64,000 nt of DNA from Molanna angustata (lineage: Eukaryota > Arthropoda > Insecta > Trichoptera > Molannidae), in NCBI GenBank assembly GCA_963576475.1, contig OY754987.1, positions 11,008,256 through 11,072,255 of the forward strand. Direction: 5' to 3'. Shown here piece after piece: positions 1 through 10,023 of the stretch. The first letter of the stretch is position 1. The number at the start of each line of letters is the position of its first letter. The notes under the pieces were generated by a model. The model was not told the origin of the DNA and did not search any database. It saw only the letters and a list, made by a program, of their open reading frames with translations. A program made the position numbers and the translations under genes.

Positions 1-495
1 TTTTTCATTATTTTGAGTTTTCAAGTTTTCCACGTCTTTTTTTAAATTATTGAAATCAATAAGGGTGTTTTCTAATTCGATCACTTTGTTGTTATATTTC
101 GTCTCAAGTTCGTCATATTTTTTTGTCAAGAATGCTAGCGAAGTAAGAATTTCCTGGTTTTGTGAGAGTATTTTATTATGTTTACCTTCGATTATGGTCA
201 CAATATTCTCATGAAATTTATTTAATTCTTTTTTAATTGAATCAGACAGTGGTTCTTGAGAGACTTCCTTAGTGACATTGATACCGGAAGCAGCCCCATC
301 CGCAGATATATCAGTCTTTTTAGGACTAACATTTTTGCACCCTAGACACTTCCACTTAAGTTTGTTCATTCTTAGCATTTGCTTAAAATTGTTTTCACTA
401 AGTCCCACACATAAATGATGAAACTTGTTTTGGCATTTCGAACAAATTATTGCATCATCACTCTTTATGTCTTTAACGCAGGTAAAGCAAATCAT
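1..495 (-). CDS. PHD-finger/coiled-coil ORF, probably LINE ORF1 (partial)
   Basis: An open frame of about 165 codons starts at the ATG at 495-493 and runs off the window edge. Its first 53 residues fit a C4HC3 PHD finger: C3, C6, C18, C21, H26, C29, C50, C53, with a tryptophan at 48. A Ser/Lys-rich linker follows. Then comes a long Glu/Lys/Asn-rich stretch with regularly spaced Leu/Ile that looks like a coiled coil (about residues 80-165). PHD plus coiled coil is a known architecture for ORF1 proteins of CR1-type LINEs, where the protein coats the RNA. It also occurs in chromatin proteins of the host. No reverse transcriptase is visible because the downstream side lies outside the window. The surroundings are all repeats, so I favour a retrotransposon ORF1. 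A host PHD gene is the alternative. Confidence 0.6.
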   Translation of the reverse strand, partial: MICFTCVKDIKSDDAIICSKCQNKFHHLCVGLSENNFKQMLRMNKLKWKCLGCKNVSPKKTDISADGAASGINVTKEVSQEPLSDSIKKELNKFHENIVTIIEGKHNKILSQNQEILTSLAFLTKKYDELETKYNNKVIELENTLIDFNNLKKDVENLKTQNNEK

Positions 496-1145
496 GTTAA
501 GATGCAACAGTAATATATGAAATATATAAATACCAGTATATTTTGCTCCTGAATAGCGGCAATCTATGTGCATACACTTTAATCTAGAACTACTTGTAAA
601 TTTGCATTACTCCTTAGTAGCGGCAATTTGAGGTGCACCTTCAATTGACAATTAAGAAACCATGTAGGTAGCACCTTTCGTAAGATTGTTATACACTAAG
701 TTATTTTAATAATTGTGCACTTTGGAGTAACGTTGTCGCAAGGTTTTATGTTGAATTTGATACGGCGGATCTAATGGTGGTATTGGTGGTATGTATAATA
801 AAGCACTATAATATTGTAAACATTATTACGAATTACTGCCATCTGTTGTTTTAATCGTAGACTTTTTTTGCTGTTGAACAACATCTTGTTGATATTATTA
901 TCTTTTAAACGTAGGATGTAGGATAATATTTATTTAATATCTTTACACTTGCAAAAATAAATCAATAATAGTTTTGGAAACTAATCCCCAGATGTCAGTA
1001 ATAATAATATAACACGATTACAAAAAATATGTAGGTATATTTCAAATAAAAAACAATTTCAATATTACATCAGTGTTATCCCTATATATATTTTATCAAA
1101 TTAAGATTATGTAGATTTTTTTATCCACATTTAAAGATACATATT
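496..1145. other. AT-rich stretch, no gene seen
   Basis: This lies upstream of the PHD ORF on the minus strand, so it could hold that element's 5' untranslated region. It has no long open frame and no repeat I could pair elsewhere in the window. Confidence 0.5.
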
Positions 1146-1380
1146 ACTATATCAATAACGGACGTATAACGAGCTCTCTCAGTGAGTTTAGGACAGCTGT
1201 CCCCTCGACCTATATTTCCTAGTCTTATTTTAGTGTTTTTTAAGTAGGTACTAGTAAATTAATTATGCATTATTTGTAATTTTTTGTAATCAATATTGAT
1301 TATCGTATTGAATGATGCATGGAGTTTTCACTGGTCAACTAATAAAGCAATGTACATTGTCTGTTTTATAAATTGTGTAC
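1146..1380 (+). repeat. 3' end of a CR1/jockey-like LINE
   Basis: This matches, in inverted orientation, the segment 23335-23575. Shared words include GAGCTCTCTCAGTG, GGACAGCTGTCC, the run around TACTAGTAAATTAATTAT and GGAGTTTTCACTGGTC near AATAAAGCAA. The first codons read as the last residues of the same C-terminus (ending SSLSEFRTAV) before a stop. It is therefore the 3' untranslated region plus the last few codons of a 5'-truncated LINE. Confidence 0.65.
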
Positions 1381-1554
1381 TGTATATAACTCTTACAAAT
1401 TACTAACACCGTACCTATGTTAGTAATTGGTGTTACGATCTTGGTTTTGTATTAAATTTGTTAATTCATTCTGAACTCTTACATATGTTAATTAAAAAAA
1501 AACTGTATGCAACCTTAAATAAATAAAAAAATAACCTATGTATAATCAGAGGAA

Positions 1555-2378
1555 TTATTATTTTTACTCCTTACTCCCCTAAGGGAATTTAGTGAGGAGT
1601 TATTAATTTGTATTTTTTACTGTTATTTTTTTTTTTATTTTTATTTATTTGGCTTTTCAACAGACTACACATATGTACAACAAGTAACAATAAGTACAAA
1701 CATAATACAGGGATAAGTACAATACATAATTACAGAAAAGCGCAAATTATATCAAAAAACATTGTTATATAAATCAACTAGTACCTACTTAAAACGAAAA
1801 CGAAATAAAAAATGAAAAAAAATATGATTGGTCACAGGAAGGAGGAAAGGGAAAACGGACGGGCATGTTATCAACAAGTATCACGCTGAGATTATATTCT
1901 GAAAGTTTCATCACAATGTATTATGTATGTGAGTGTGCTGTGTTCTATGTACCTACTATGTACGCCGTGTTTATTCTACTTTATCGAATATAAACTTAAG
2001 TACTCATTCGATTCTTTTCAAATTAAGCAATTTTTTTATATCTAGTAGGCACTCGCTTAGACTCCATAAGATTTTGTAAGATTATGTCATCTGTGCTTCT
2101 CATTTTTTTTAATCTTCAAATATTTCATAGTGAACCAAGCTCAAGGAAGTTAAAATTAGATTTTGTTATTTCCGAATTGCTAAAAAGGCACATCGCTTTC
2201 ATAAAATGGCGTTGAAGAATTATCCAGATTTCATAGTTAAATATTTAATTAAAAAATAATTTAACAAACTAATTTAATGTAAATGCTGAAAATTACCATG
2301 GAAAAATTGAACACTTTGTGGAGTGACTTGGTAGGGAGGAGTATAGCGTTGGCCACAACCCACTCGTTTTCTGAGTCA
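1555..2378 (+). repeat. Copy of the CACTG-ended DNA element, left-truncated
   Basis: From about 1866 to 2378 it aligns almost continuously with 48740-49230 (for example CTGAGATTATATTCTGAAAG, CATAAAATGGC and AACCCACTCGTTTT). The left part, 1555-1625, aligns with 48660-48720. Between them about 230 bp (1627-1860) is absent from the other copy and starts with a T run, so it is probably a separate retroposed insertion. No coding capacity. Confidence 0.6.
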
Positions 2379-2699
2379 CAATTCTATGACTGATTTACAC
2401 CAAGTACTTCATCCATCTCTTCACTCTTATTTATATTGTCAATAAGTCCGCCACATTATGTTATTTGTTTTGCATATTCTTCTTTATTTTCTTTTTCGTA
2501 TCCGCCTAAGCTCTCTACCACTCCAACAAGCAGCTATACTGACATCGCATTGTCATTTGTTTTGCATAGTAAAATATTTAAATATTATTATTTTTTGTGT
2601 GTCAGCCTCTTCAGTCAAATATATAATATAATATCATTTGAAAATTGTGAAATGTCTAACTAACGATTTTTTTTCAGTAATCTTATTATTGGGTTTATA

Positions 2700-3248
2700 T
2701 TATGTAAAGCCAACACCAATCGAAAAGCTATACCCAATAATCGGAATCGCTCCACTTTACATACGACCAAGGAGTGCTGCAGATGCGGAGAGATACAAAA
2801 CAATTTCACGACCGAAGACACCCATCACCTGCACCACCACCACCATCAGCCAGTTACGTCGCGTCTCAAGTCTAGAAATAGTTTTATCAAAACTACCTCC
2901 CATGTTGAGACCTCACAGCAACGGAGAGAAGAGCTATGGAAGCTGGATTTTGGATCGACGTCACAGACAAACTTACAAGAGGGTGCACGATTGGGCGAAC
3001 ATCTCCCATATTCTATTTGGACTACCCTCAATAGGCTGAGAGCTGGTGTCACTCGATGCAAGAAGAACCTCAAGAGGTGGGGGTACCTGCCTGCAGATGA
3101 TGATGTTTGTTGTGATTGTGGCGAAACCCAGGATGACAGCCACCTACTGATGTGTCCACTGATGAGGGGAGGCTGTACACCTAGGGACCTGATTATGGCC
3201 AGTGACAAAGCGATGAAAGTCGCGGCTTACTGGAGTGGCAGAATCTAA
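2700..3248 (+). pseudogene. LINE ORF2 C-terminal fragment with zinc finger
   Basis: The frame ending at 3248 carries a typical non-LTR reverse transcriptase tail: a WTTLNRLRAG block, then CCDCGETQ...HLLMC (a CxC...HxxxxC zinc finger at about 3111-3155), then a CTPRDL block and a stop. The same frame can be read backwards to about 2815, where homology-like sequence continues in another frame from 2700, so there is at least one frameshift. No reverse transcriptase core or endonuclease remains. It is a dead 5'-truncated copy. The clade cannot be fixed from the tail alone. Confidence 0.7.
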
Positions 3249-3519
3249 CCCGGACACGTAAAGTAAGTATGTAAATAGCAAAGAGACCCCTTGATTTGAT
3301 ATACCAATCCTTTGATAATATTATGTCAACTTTCGAGATATCTCAATTGTCCTTTTTGACAAATTTTTAACATCCCAATGTTTGCGTATATACAACTTTT
3401 AAAAAAATATTCGACCTCAATAATTGTCGTCCGTGGTCGGTAAGAAACAGTCATTTTAAAACTGGTTTATTATAAAATAGTTCATTCGTGGTTCTAATGT
3501 AGGTATTAGGTATTCATTA
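3249..3519. other. No feature seen
   Basis: AT-rich sequence between the LINE tail and the Helitron-like element. No open frame and no repeat pairing recognised. Confidence 0.4.
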
Positions 3520-3736
3520 TCCAACACTGCCGATTTGTTCAAGAGGAATTATTTCTCTTAACATATCGACACAGTATCAAGCCATGATACGCGAGATTTG
3601 TATGGCCATGTCTATATTTTTCATGGTTTTTCAACTTTGAAGTCAAAAAACACCAGCTTAGAAGCTTCGCAGCATATAAGTTATATATACATGGATTTAT
3701 TCAGAATTATGAGTAGAACATTTAGTGTAGGTACCT

Positions 3737-3817
<81 letters not shown>

Positions 3818-3926
3818 CTTGCGTTTGTGTGTGCGTGCGTGCGCACGTACGCGCGCGGTCGTTTTGTGAGAGGGTGTGTTTGTGTGTGTGTGAGGGTATG
3901 TGTGTGCGTATGTGTGTGTGAGAGGG

Positions 3927-4013
<87 letters not shown>

Positions 4014-4626
4014 GTGCCCCCCCTTATAACTTTTGAGGCACAAAGACTAAAATTTCAAAATACATGATAGTTATAATAGGCCTACATAACTCGGAATTTT
4101 TTAGTTTTTGTTTCAGTCAGGGGTTCATCAAAAACCATAAAAGCTAGAACGCTTAATATTGGTATAAATGTTAATACCATTATTTTATTTCCAAAGTTTT
4201 TAAAAATATCGTAAAACGCCGAAACACCTCAACTAAATAATTAAATTTTCTATATAAATATTATAACTGTAGTAGTACCTACATCACAAACGTTTAAATT
4301 TTTTTTTCTTATAAAAATTGAATTTGGTGACGACATCTTTTTAACATCTACAGGGACTCTTAATAGTTTGATACTTAATCTCCAAACATACATACATACC
4401 ATCGTGCTTTTTTCATATTCTGGGTAGAAAAAAAGTCTAATTTCAATACTATCCTATCCATACATACATACATACCTACATTTTTTTTTGTATAGAAAAC
4501 AACATATATTATTTTAAAATACTCAATAATTTGGATCTATGGGTTTATTTATCGTTTGGTACTTATTCTTCAACTAAACATTCTATCGCTATCGACTGTT
4601 AGATCTCATGTGTTACATGCAACTAG
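3520..4626 (+). mobile_element. Helitron-like non-autonomous element, copy P1 (complete)
   Basis: The element starts TCCAACACTGCCGATTTGTTC and ends with the hairpin CATGTGTTACATG, then CAA, then CTAG. The flanking bases are A on the left and T on the right, as for Helitrons; reading it as T|CC...CTAG|T would fit Helentron-type TT targets equally well. Shortly before the hairpin lies ATCGACTGTTAGATCTC, an inverted version of the 5' terminal word. The same order is seen in P2 (55783-57420): 5' end, GT-rich core, blocks such as AAACATACATACATACCATC, inverted subterminal word, hairpin, CTAG. There is no Rep/helicase coding, so it would depend on a partner. Class is inferred from structure only. 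Confidence 0.6.
3738..4016 (+). repeat. (GT)n microsatellite inside the Helitron-like copy
   Basis: About 280 bp of almost pure GT, interrupted around 3813-3930 by GCGTGCTTGCG and AGAGGGTGTG variants. It sits exactly where the sibling copies carry only a short tract (about 57192-57232 and 26730-26797). The Cys-Val and His-Thr frames across it are translation artefacts. Confidence 0.9.
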
Positions 4627-4765
4627 TTATAAATAAAACTAGTAAGTGGGTACTTTTCAATTAATTGTCTCTAGCTTCCATATGAACAAAAAAAATAATT
4701 ATTACCTACCCCCAGCTAAAAAATGTTCATTCCTTTTAGTTCCTAGTTTTTTTAAACGTGTATTT
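4627..4765. other. Spacer before the I-like element
   Basis: Short AT-rich segment with no recognised feature. It ends at the left target-site duplication. Confidence 0.4.
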
Positions 4766-4777
4766 AAAACATACATT
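4766..4777. repeat. Left target-site duplication of the I-like LINE
   Basis: AAAACATACATT here is identical to 10362-10373. It is followed directly by the T run, which is the poly-A tail of the minus-strand element. Confidence 0.8.
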
Positions 4778-5012
4778 TTTTTTTTTTTTTTTTAATAAGG
4801 CACAGCCACCAATAGAGGCGGATTTGTGCTGTACAATTTAGATCATAAAAGAAGAGTAAAAACAGAATTCCATTAGATCTCAGAGAAATAGGGGTTTACA
4901 TTAAATGATTGCAAAAGGGAAGCATATGTACAAGCAATTAAAGAATTTACAATAAAACATTAAATGCGTCAGTCACCTTCTAATGGTCGAGTGAAAGGCT
5001 TCCTACAATCAG

Positions 5013-8000
5013 CTATATCTTTATACCGGTGGTGGAGATGAATTTAGCGATTTCTAATATTACATGTCGTGAGCCAATCGCCAACAGATGCTCCATATTA
5101 AAGGGTCTTTCTATTTTCACCACTTCTCCGTACATACCTCTATCCGAGACCAACGGGCAGGCAAAGAACACATGGTTCAGTGTCTCGAGATCCTGACCGC
5201 ACTCGCAGTATGGGCTGTTAACAACTCCTATTCTGAATAGATGAGGGGCTATTGAGCAATGTCCGATCCGCATTCTACATATAGTTGAGACGACACATTT
5301 GTTCAACTGATAAGCTGTATACCAAGGCTTTCTTGGAATCGTAGGTTGAATATCTTTATAAAATCTACCTTTGTTCGAAGTCGGAGAGTTCCATTCCTTC
5401 TTCCACTCGTTCCAAGTTCGAGACTTGAGCGATAGGATTACGTCGTCGAATGTAGGAAAGAAATTATTTAAATTTTCGCCCGACTCAATGGCGGATTTGG
5501 CCAACCTGTCCGCAATTTCGTTGCCCTCGATTCCTCGGTGTGAGGGAATCCAAGCAATCTTTATATCCTTACCTACGGAACTCAGATTGTAGAAAATTTT
5601 ACGTATTTCACAGAGATTTATGTCATTAGGTCTTGTATTTAAATTAGAAGCGATTGCAGAGACACAGCTGAGTGAATCGGTAAAAATGATTGCCCTTTGA
5701 AGATTTAGACTGTGTATGGAGTCGAGTGCTATTTTGATTGCCACACATTCCGCAGAGAATATAGAAGTTTGGAATGAAAGTTTATATTTGCTCTCAATTT
5801 TGAGACTAGGAATGAATACCCCGACTCCCAGAACAGAATCATTTGACATTTTAGAACCATCAGTAAATATGTGAATATGGGAGGGATAGGATGAAATAAA
5901 ATCCTGGAAAATTGAACGGTTCTCAGAAGGGTTAAAAGAAGATTTGAGAATACCAATGTCTTTATGTATCTCTGGTATGTGGATAATTGCCTCGTAAGGG
6001 ATATTGTAGTAAGGAGGAACAGTAGATTCTGGGGGAAGGTAGTGAGATTGAGAGAAATATATATAACTCTTGCAAAGACATGGAATTTGTTTGCCCCTCC
6101 TTATATGTTCCTTCAGCAGAGACACAAGGATTTTTAATGGGTCTGTTAGCAATTTGTTTGGGGTTGAAAATCTTCTAAGAAGAAAACTGTCTGATAGAAA
6201 TTGTCTTCGGAGAATCAAAGGAGGGTCTACACTCTCCACTTGAAGGACATTTACAGGTGATGATCCCATAGCTCCGAGCACCAGTCTAAGGGATTTTGAT
6301 TGGACTACATCGAGTCTCTTTTGGAGATATTTGGGGAGAGGGTCGAGAATGAAACTTCCATAATCCAGATGGCTGCGGATTAAAGCATTGTACATGAGTT
6401 TCATTGTGGTCGGGTGACTTCCCCACCATACTCTACTCACAGCACGTAAAATATTAAAATTTTTCTCACATGAGGAAACCACAGTATCAATGTGTCGTTT
6501 CCATGAAAGCTTTGAGTCAAGGATCATACCTAGGAATCTGACCGATTTAACACAGGAGACTGTCATGTTGTCAATAGTTACAACGATATTTGGGAGCTTA
6601 CGTTTTTTTGTAAATATAACAGTCTGACACTTGGAAGGGGCCAGATGCAGATTCAGTGAATTAAGCTTGCCATTTAAGTTCTGAAGATTCGTTATCAGGT
6701 TTTCTTTTGCAGTCTCTATATCTCTACTAAACGAGTATATTACGATATCGTCCGCATATTGTAGGATTTTACAATCTTTCGTAACAACGGAATGTATTTG
6801 TGCACAATAAAGATTAAAAAGTATGGGGCTCAAGACAGATCCCTGAGGCAATCCTTTATATATTTTTCTAACTAATCGGGAATCGGTAGTCTCAATAACT
6901 ATACTGCGCTCAGAGAGAATATTATGGATCAAGTTCGTCAAAAGACGCGGTACTCCCAAGCCCAATAGAATCTCACTCAATCTCTCTAATAAGACGTTGT
7001 CGAATGCAGAAACGATATCCAAAAAACTGGCAATAACCGCTCCTTTTTTATTAAATGCAATACGAATATCTGTAACAAGTATGCTTAAATTATCCAAACA
7101 CGACTTAGTTTTTCGAAATCCAAACTGATGAGCAGCTATGAGTTTGTTATGTTCCATGTACCAATCCAACCTATTCTTAATCATGTGTTCAAGTATCTTT
7201 AAAACGCAAGAAGATAGGGCAATTGGCCGATATGAATTACTGTAAGTAGGATCCTTTCCAGGTTTCAAGATGGGGATTATTTTTTGGGAATGCCATTCCT
7301 CAGGTATGTAACCTGTAGATAGACATAAGTTAAAAAATGAAAGGAGATGAGTTTTGAAGTCATCTGGAAGGAATTTTAAAGCAGGGTAAGGGATGTCGTC
7401 TAACCCTGGAGATGTATTCCTGACAGCTTTCAAAGGGATGATCAACTCACTCAGCGAGAAAGGAGAGTCTAGCATTGACAGCCGAGGTTGAGGAATAATA
7501 GTCTGCATCTTCAGTTCACTATAATTGGGAACAAAAGGAGGTGCCAATTTGTCGCAAAACTCTTCAAGACATGAATCAATTCTTGTTGAGTTTTTTGGGG
7601 AGACGACTGAGCCTCTGAAACGTCTTATAGAGTTCCAAACCACTGAAGTGGGGGTTCTAGGCGACAAAGAACTGCAGAAATTATACCATCCTCTTCTTTT
7701 TTTTTGGCGTAACATTTTTTTTGTTTGCGCTTGGATTTGTTTGGCATACAGAAAATTTTCCATGGTCATATTATTTTGAAAAGATTTTACTGCAAATTTA
7801 CGCTTTTTAACCATTTCAGTACATTCTCTGTCCCACCAAGGTGGAGAAGGACGGGTTTTATTTTGGTGTTCAGAATATTTGGGTACAGAACAGTCAATTG
7901 AGTCGTGTATGATACCCTTCAGAGTTTTATAGCATTCCTCTACATCTGGAGAAAAAAATAAACTGCCACATTCACTATCAAGTTTAACTTGGATGGAATC

Positions 8001-8735
8001 ATTATATTCCTGCCAATTGGCCTTGTTGAAATTTTTTCCCTGCCTAGGAAATCTCGATGTGAGGGAAAATCTAATGTGCAAATTCAATATAATGGGATAG
8101 TGATCACTAGACAATGGATCTCTCATTACCTGCCATAAGGACTGGCAGGCTAATGAAGAAGATACTATTGATAAATCCACTGCGCTAGGGTTTTGAGAAG
8201 GAGGGGAAAATCTGGTTGGAGAACCATCGTTCAGTATGCATAAATTATGCAAGTCTACAAATGATAGTATACATCTTCCTGAACTATCTGTCCATGCGGA
8301 TCCCCAACTCACTGAATGGCTATTGAAATCTCCAAGAATTACATAAGGTGGAGGAACGAGATCCATTATTGAGTTCCAATAATGTTCATCGAAAGATTTA
8401 TGGGGAGGAATGTATGTAGAGATATATGTAATATTTGAAACCGAGATAGCAACTACTTGAACTTCTTGATTTGGTGGTAAGGAGATTCGTTTCCAAGAAA
8501 GCGATCTATGTATTAAAAAGGCAGTGCCTCCACCTCTAGAATATAAACGATCATCCCGAACACAATCATAGCCCGGAATGTTATAATACTGGCCACTTTG
8601 CAGCCAGGTTTCATTTAATGCACAAATTTTAATTTCATATTTTTGTAATAAATGAATTATATCGCATCTATTAGCAATTGCGCTTCGACAATTAAATTGT
8701 AAAATGGAGAGAGTATTACAATTATTCAAAGCCAT
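5013..8735 (-). CDS. I-like LINE ORF2: endonuclease, reverse transcriptase, RNase H
   Basis: An intact 1240-residue polyprotein that would nick the target and copy the element RNA at the nick. An APE-type endonuclease spans about 1-225, with N15, E42, D136/N138 and the SDH triad end at D211-H212. The reverse transcriptase covers about 430-760, with the LPQGSVLSP block and the catalytic YADD near residue 662. RNase H covers about 950-1085 (FTDGSK, then SAECVAI, FTDSLS and HRGIEGNEIAD). A zinc-finger tail lies near 1180 (CECGQ...HVFFAC). All catalytic positions that I can read are present and no frameshift is needed. The ATG at 8735-8733 lies inside the end of ORF1, overlapping by 14 bp in a different frame. 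Such an overlap suggests translation by termination-reinitiation, but this is inference. Confidence 0.9.
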   Translation of the reverse strand: MALNNCNTLSILQFNCRSAIANRCDIIHLLQKYEIKICALNETWLQSGQYYNIPGYDCVRDDRLYSRGGGTAFLIHRSLSWKRISLPPNQEVQVVAISVSNITYISTYIPPHKSFDEHYWNSIMDLVPPPYVILGDFNSHSVSWGSAWTDSSGRCILSFVDLHNLCILNDGSPTRFSPPSQNPSAVDLSIVSSSLACQSLWQVMRDPLSSDHYPIILNLHIRFSLTSRFPRQGKNFNKANWQEYNDSIQVKLDSECGSLFFSPDVEECYKTLKGIIHDSIDCSVPKYSEHQNKTRPSPPWWDRECTEMVKKRKFAVKSFQNNMTMENFLYAKQIQAQTKKMLRQKKRRGWYNFCSSLSPRTPTSVVWNSIRRFRGSVVSPKNSTRIDSCLEEFCDKLAPPFVPNYSELKMQTIIPQPRLSMLDSPFSLSELIIPLKAVRNTSPGLDDIPYPALKFLPDDFKTHLLSFFNLCLSTGYIPEEWHSQKIIPILKPGKDPTYSNSYRPIALSSCVLKILEHMIKNRLDWYMEHNKLIAAHQFGFRKTKSCLDNLSILVTDIRIAFNKKGAVIASFLDIVSAFDNVLLERLSEILLGLGVPRLLTNLIHNILSERSIVIETTDSRLVRKIYKGLPQGSVLSPILFNLYCAQIHSVVTKDCKILQYADDIVIYSFSRDIETAKENLITNLQNLNGKLNSLNLHLAPSKCQTVIFTKKRKLPNIVVTIDNMTVSCVKSVRFLGMILDSKLSWKRHIDTVVSSCEKNFNILRAVSRVWWGSHPTTMKLMYNALIRSHLDYGSFILDPLPKYLQKRLDVVQSKSLRLVLGAMGSSPVNVLQVESVDPPLILRRQFLSDSFLLRRFSTPNKLLTDPLKILVSLLKEHIRRGKQIPCLCKSYIYFSQSHYLPPESTVPPYYNIPYEAIIHIPEIHKDIGILKSSFNPSENRSIFQDFISSYPSHIHIFTDGSKMSNDSVLGVGVFIPSLKIESKYKLSFQTSIFSAECVAIKIALDSIHSLNLQRAIIFTDSLSCVSAIASNLNTRPNDINLCEIRKIFYNLSSVGKDIKIAWIPSHRGIEGNEIADRLAKSAIESGENLNNFFPTFDDVILSLKSRTWNEWKKEWNSPTSNKGRFYKDIQPTIPRKPWYTAYQLNKCVVSTICRMRIGHCSIAPHLFRIGVVNSPYCECGQDLETLNHVFFACPLVSDRGMYGEVVKIERPFNMEHLLAIGSRHVILEIAKFISTTGIKI

Positions 8736-10023
8736 TATGACTATCTACTTTTTTTTGGCTCAGTAAGTCAAGTAAAAATGGCATGGCAGAGGCAACGTGG
8801 GACGGTAGGTTAGGAGTATCAGATATCAACGATATTAATATTTTTGCAATGACTTGTAAGGTTTCAACATAACTCACATCAACTGATTTATTATTTATTA
8901 TCGTTTTGTGCGGGTTATTTAATGCGCACCCGTTTTGAGGGTCATTTAATTGGCCATTATTATAAAGTAAACAGGCATCATGGCCTTTTTGATCGAATAT
9001 TTGGGTGTTTTGTGGATTTCGAGAAGACTTAGATATACTGTTTGAGCGGTGTAGAGATGGTATAGTATTTACAGTTTTAATTGCCTCAGTATAACTCTTC
9101 CGAGGAGCGGGGATTTTACTACTTGCTTCTTTGTATGAAACACTGTCTTTGGCCATTATGTACTTGACTTCTCTTTCTCTAGTCACAAAGGAACATGTAA
9201 AACTATTTGCCGGGTGCTGACCATTGCAATTAACACATTTTTCTGAGCCTGCTGCGACAGGGCATTCCGATGCTAGGTGGTGGTCGGCACATTTTAGACA
9301 TCTCGGGTTGTTCTTAGATTTGCAATCTTTCATAATATGGCCAAACTTACAGCAAATATAGCATTGAGAAGTGGGGTAGGTATACAGTTCAACGGGTAGC
9401 GAGTTGTGGAACAGGAATACGTTCCTGGGAAGGGACTGTCCCTCGAATGTAAGTACCACCGTTTGGGATGGAACCCACTTCGTGGAACCTGATGACGTAT
9501 CCCTTCTGTTCAGTCTCCTGGCTTTTATGATTTTACCACAAGAATCTGGTACACTTGTAAATTCTATAATTTCTTCTTCACTTAAGTCTAAATCTACGGA
9601 CCTCACTAAACCCATTTTAGTTATTTTAAAAGTAGGTATGTACGCTTTTATATCATTTTTAGCAACAAAATCGCTTGTAATGAAGTTGTTTGCACTGAGT
9701 GCAGAGGTAAATGTTAGTACAATTTTGTTCCTCCCTTCTCCCTTAACTCCACCGATAGCAATATCTTTGATTTTGTTATTAAATAATTTCCTTCCAAAAG
9801 ACATAGTATTAATATTTTTATTTTCTATATTTTGGACGTACACTATAAAAGGCCCTGTAGAGTAAGCAGGGTAAAATTTCTTAATATAATCTTTTTTGGG
9901 CGGGGAAGGCTGAGGAGAGGAACGACCTATTACCGGATCCGAGGAACCCTGCACAAGTAAAGCATCATCAGCCTTACGTTTCAAGGCCCTCGGATCAGGA
10001 GGCTTAGTCTCGTCCACCTCCAT
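8722..10023 (-). CDS. I-like LINE ORF1, gag-like nucleic-acid-binding protein
   Basis: A 433-residue protein counted from the ATG at 10023-10021. The frame stays open two codons further up, but that upstream codon is GTG, so I chose the ATG. The N-terminus is basic and proline-rich with RKA and PPKKD stretches (possible nuclear signal). A structured region follows at about 55-200. Then come three zinc knuckles: C221-C224-H229-C234, C242-C245-H249-C254 and C263-C266-H270-C277. The C-terminal part is Ser/Asn-rich with a hydrophobic end. Gag-like ORF1 proteins of I and jockey elements bind the element RNA and form the RNP. It is the first cistron, directly followed by and overlapping ORF2. Fully open, so apparently functional. 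Confidence 0.88.
   Translation of the reverse strand: MEVDETKPPDPRALKRKADDALLVQGSSDPVIGRSSPQPSPPKKDYIKKFYPAYSTGPFIVYVQNIENKNINTMSFGRKLFNNKIKDIAIGGVKGEGRNKIVLTFTSALSANNFITSDFVAKNDIKAYIPTFKITKMGLVRSVDLDLSEEEIIEFTSVPDSCGKIIKARRLNRRDTSSGSTKWVPSQTVVLTFEGQSLPRNVFLFHNSLPVELYTYPTSQCYICCKFGHIMKDCKSKNNPRCLKCADHHLASECPVAAGSEKCVNCNGQHPANSFTCSFVTREREVKYIMAKDSVSYKEASSKIPAPRKSYTEAIKTVNTIPSLHRSNSISKSSRNPQNTQIFDQKGHDACLLYNNGQLNDPQNGCALNNPHKTIINNKSVDVSYVETLQVIAKILISLISDTPNLPSHVASAMPFLLDLLSQKKVDSHNGFE

Noticed and set aside
2846..3208. 120-codon minus-strand ORF
   Set aside because: Shadow of the plus-strand LINE tail with its zinc finger.
3598..4043. Long Cys-Val and His-Thr open frames on both strands
   Set aside because: They are translations of the GT microsatellite.
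7525..7779. Plus-strand ORF inside the I-like LINE
   Set aside because: It is the antisense shadow of ORF2; the same applies to 5371-5592, 5729-5956 and 9404-9865.
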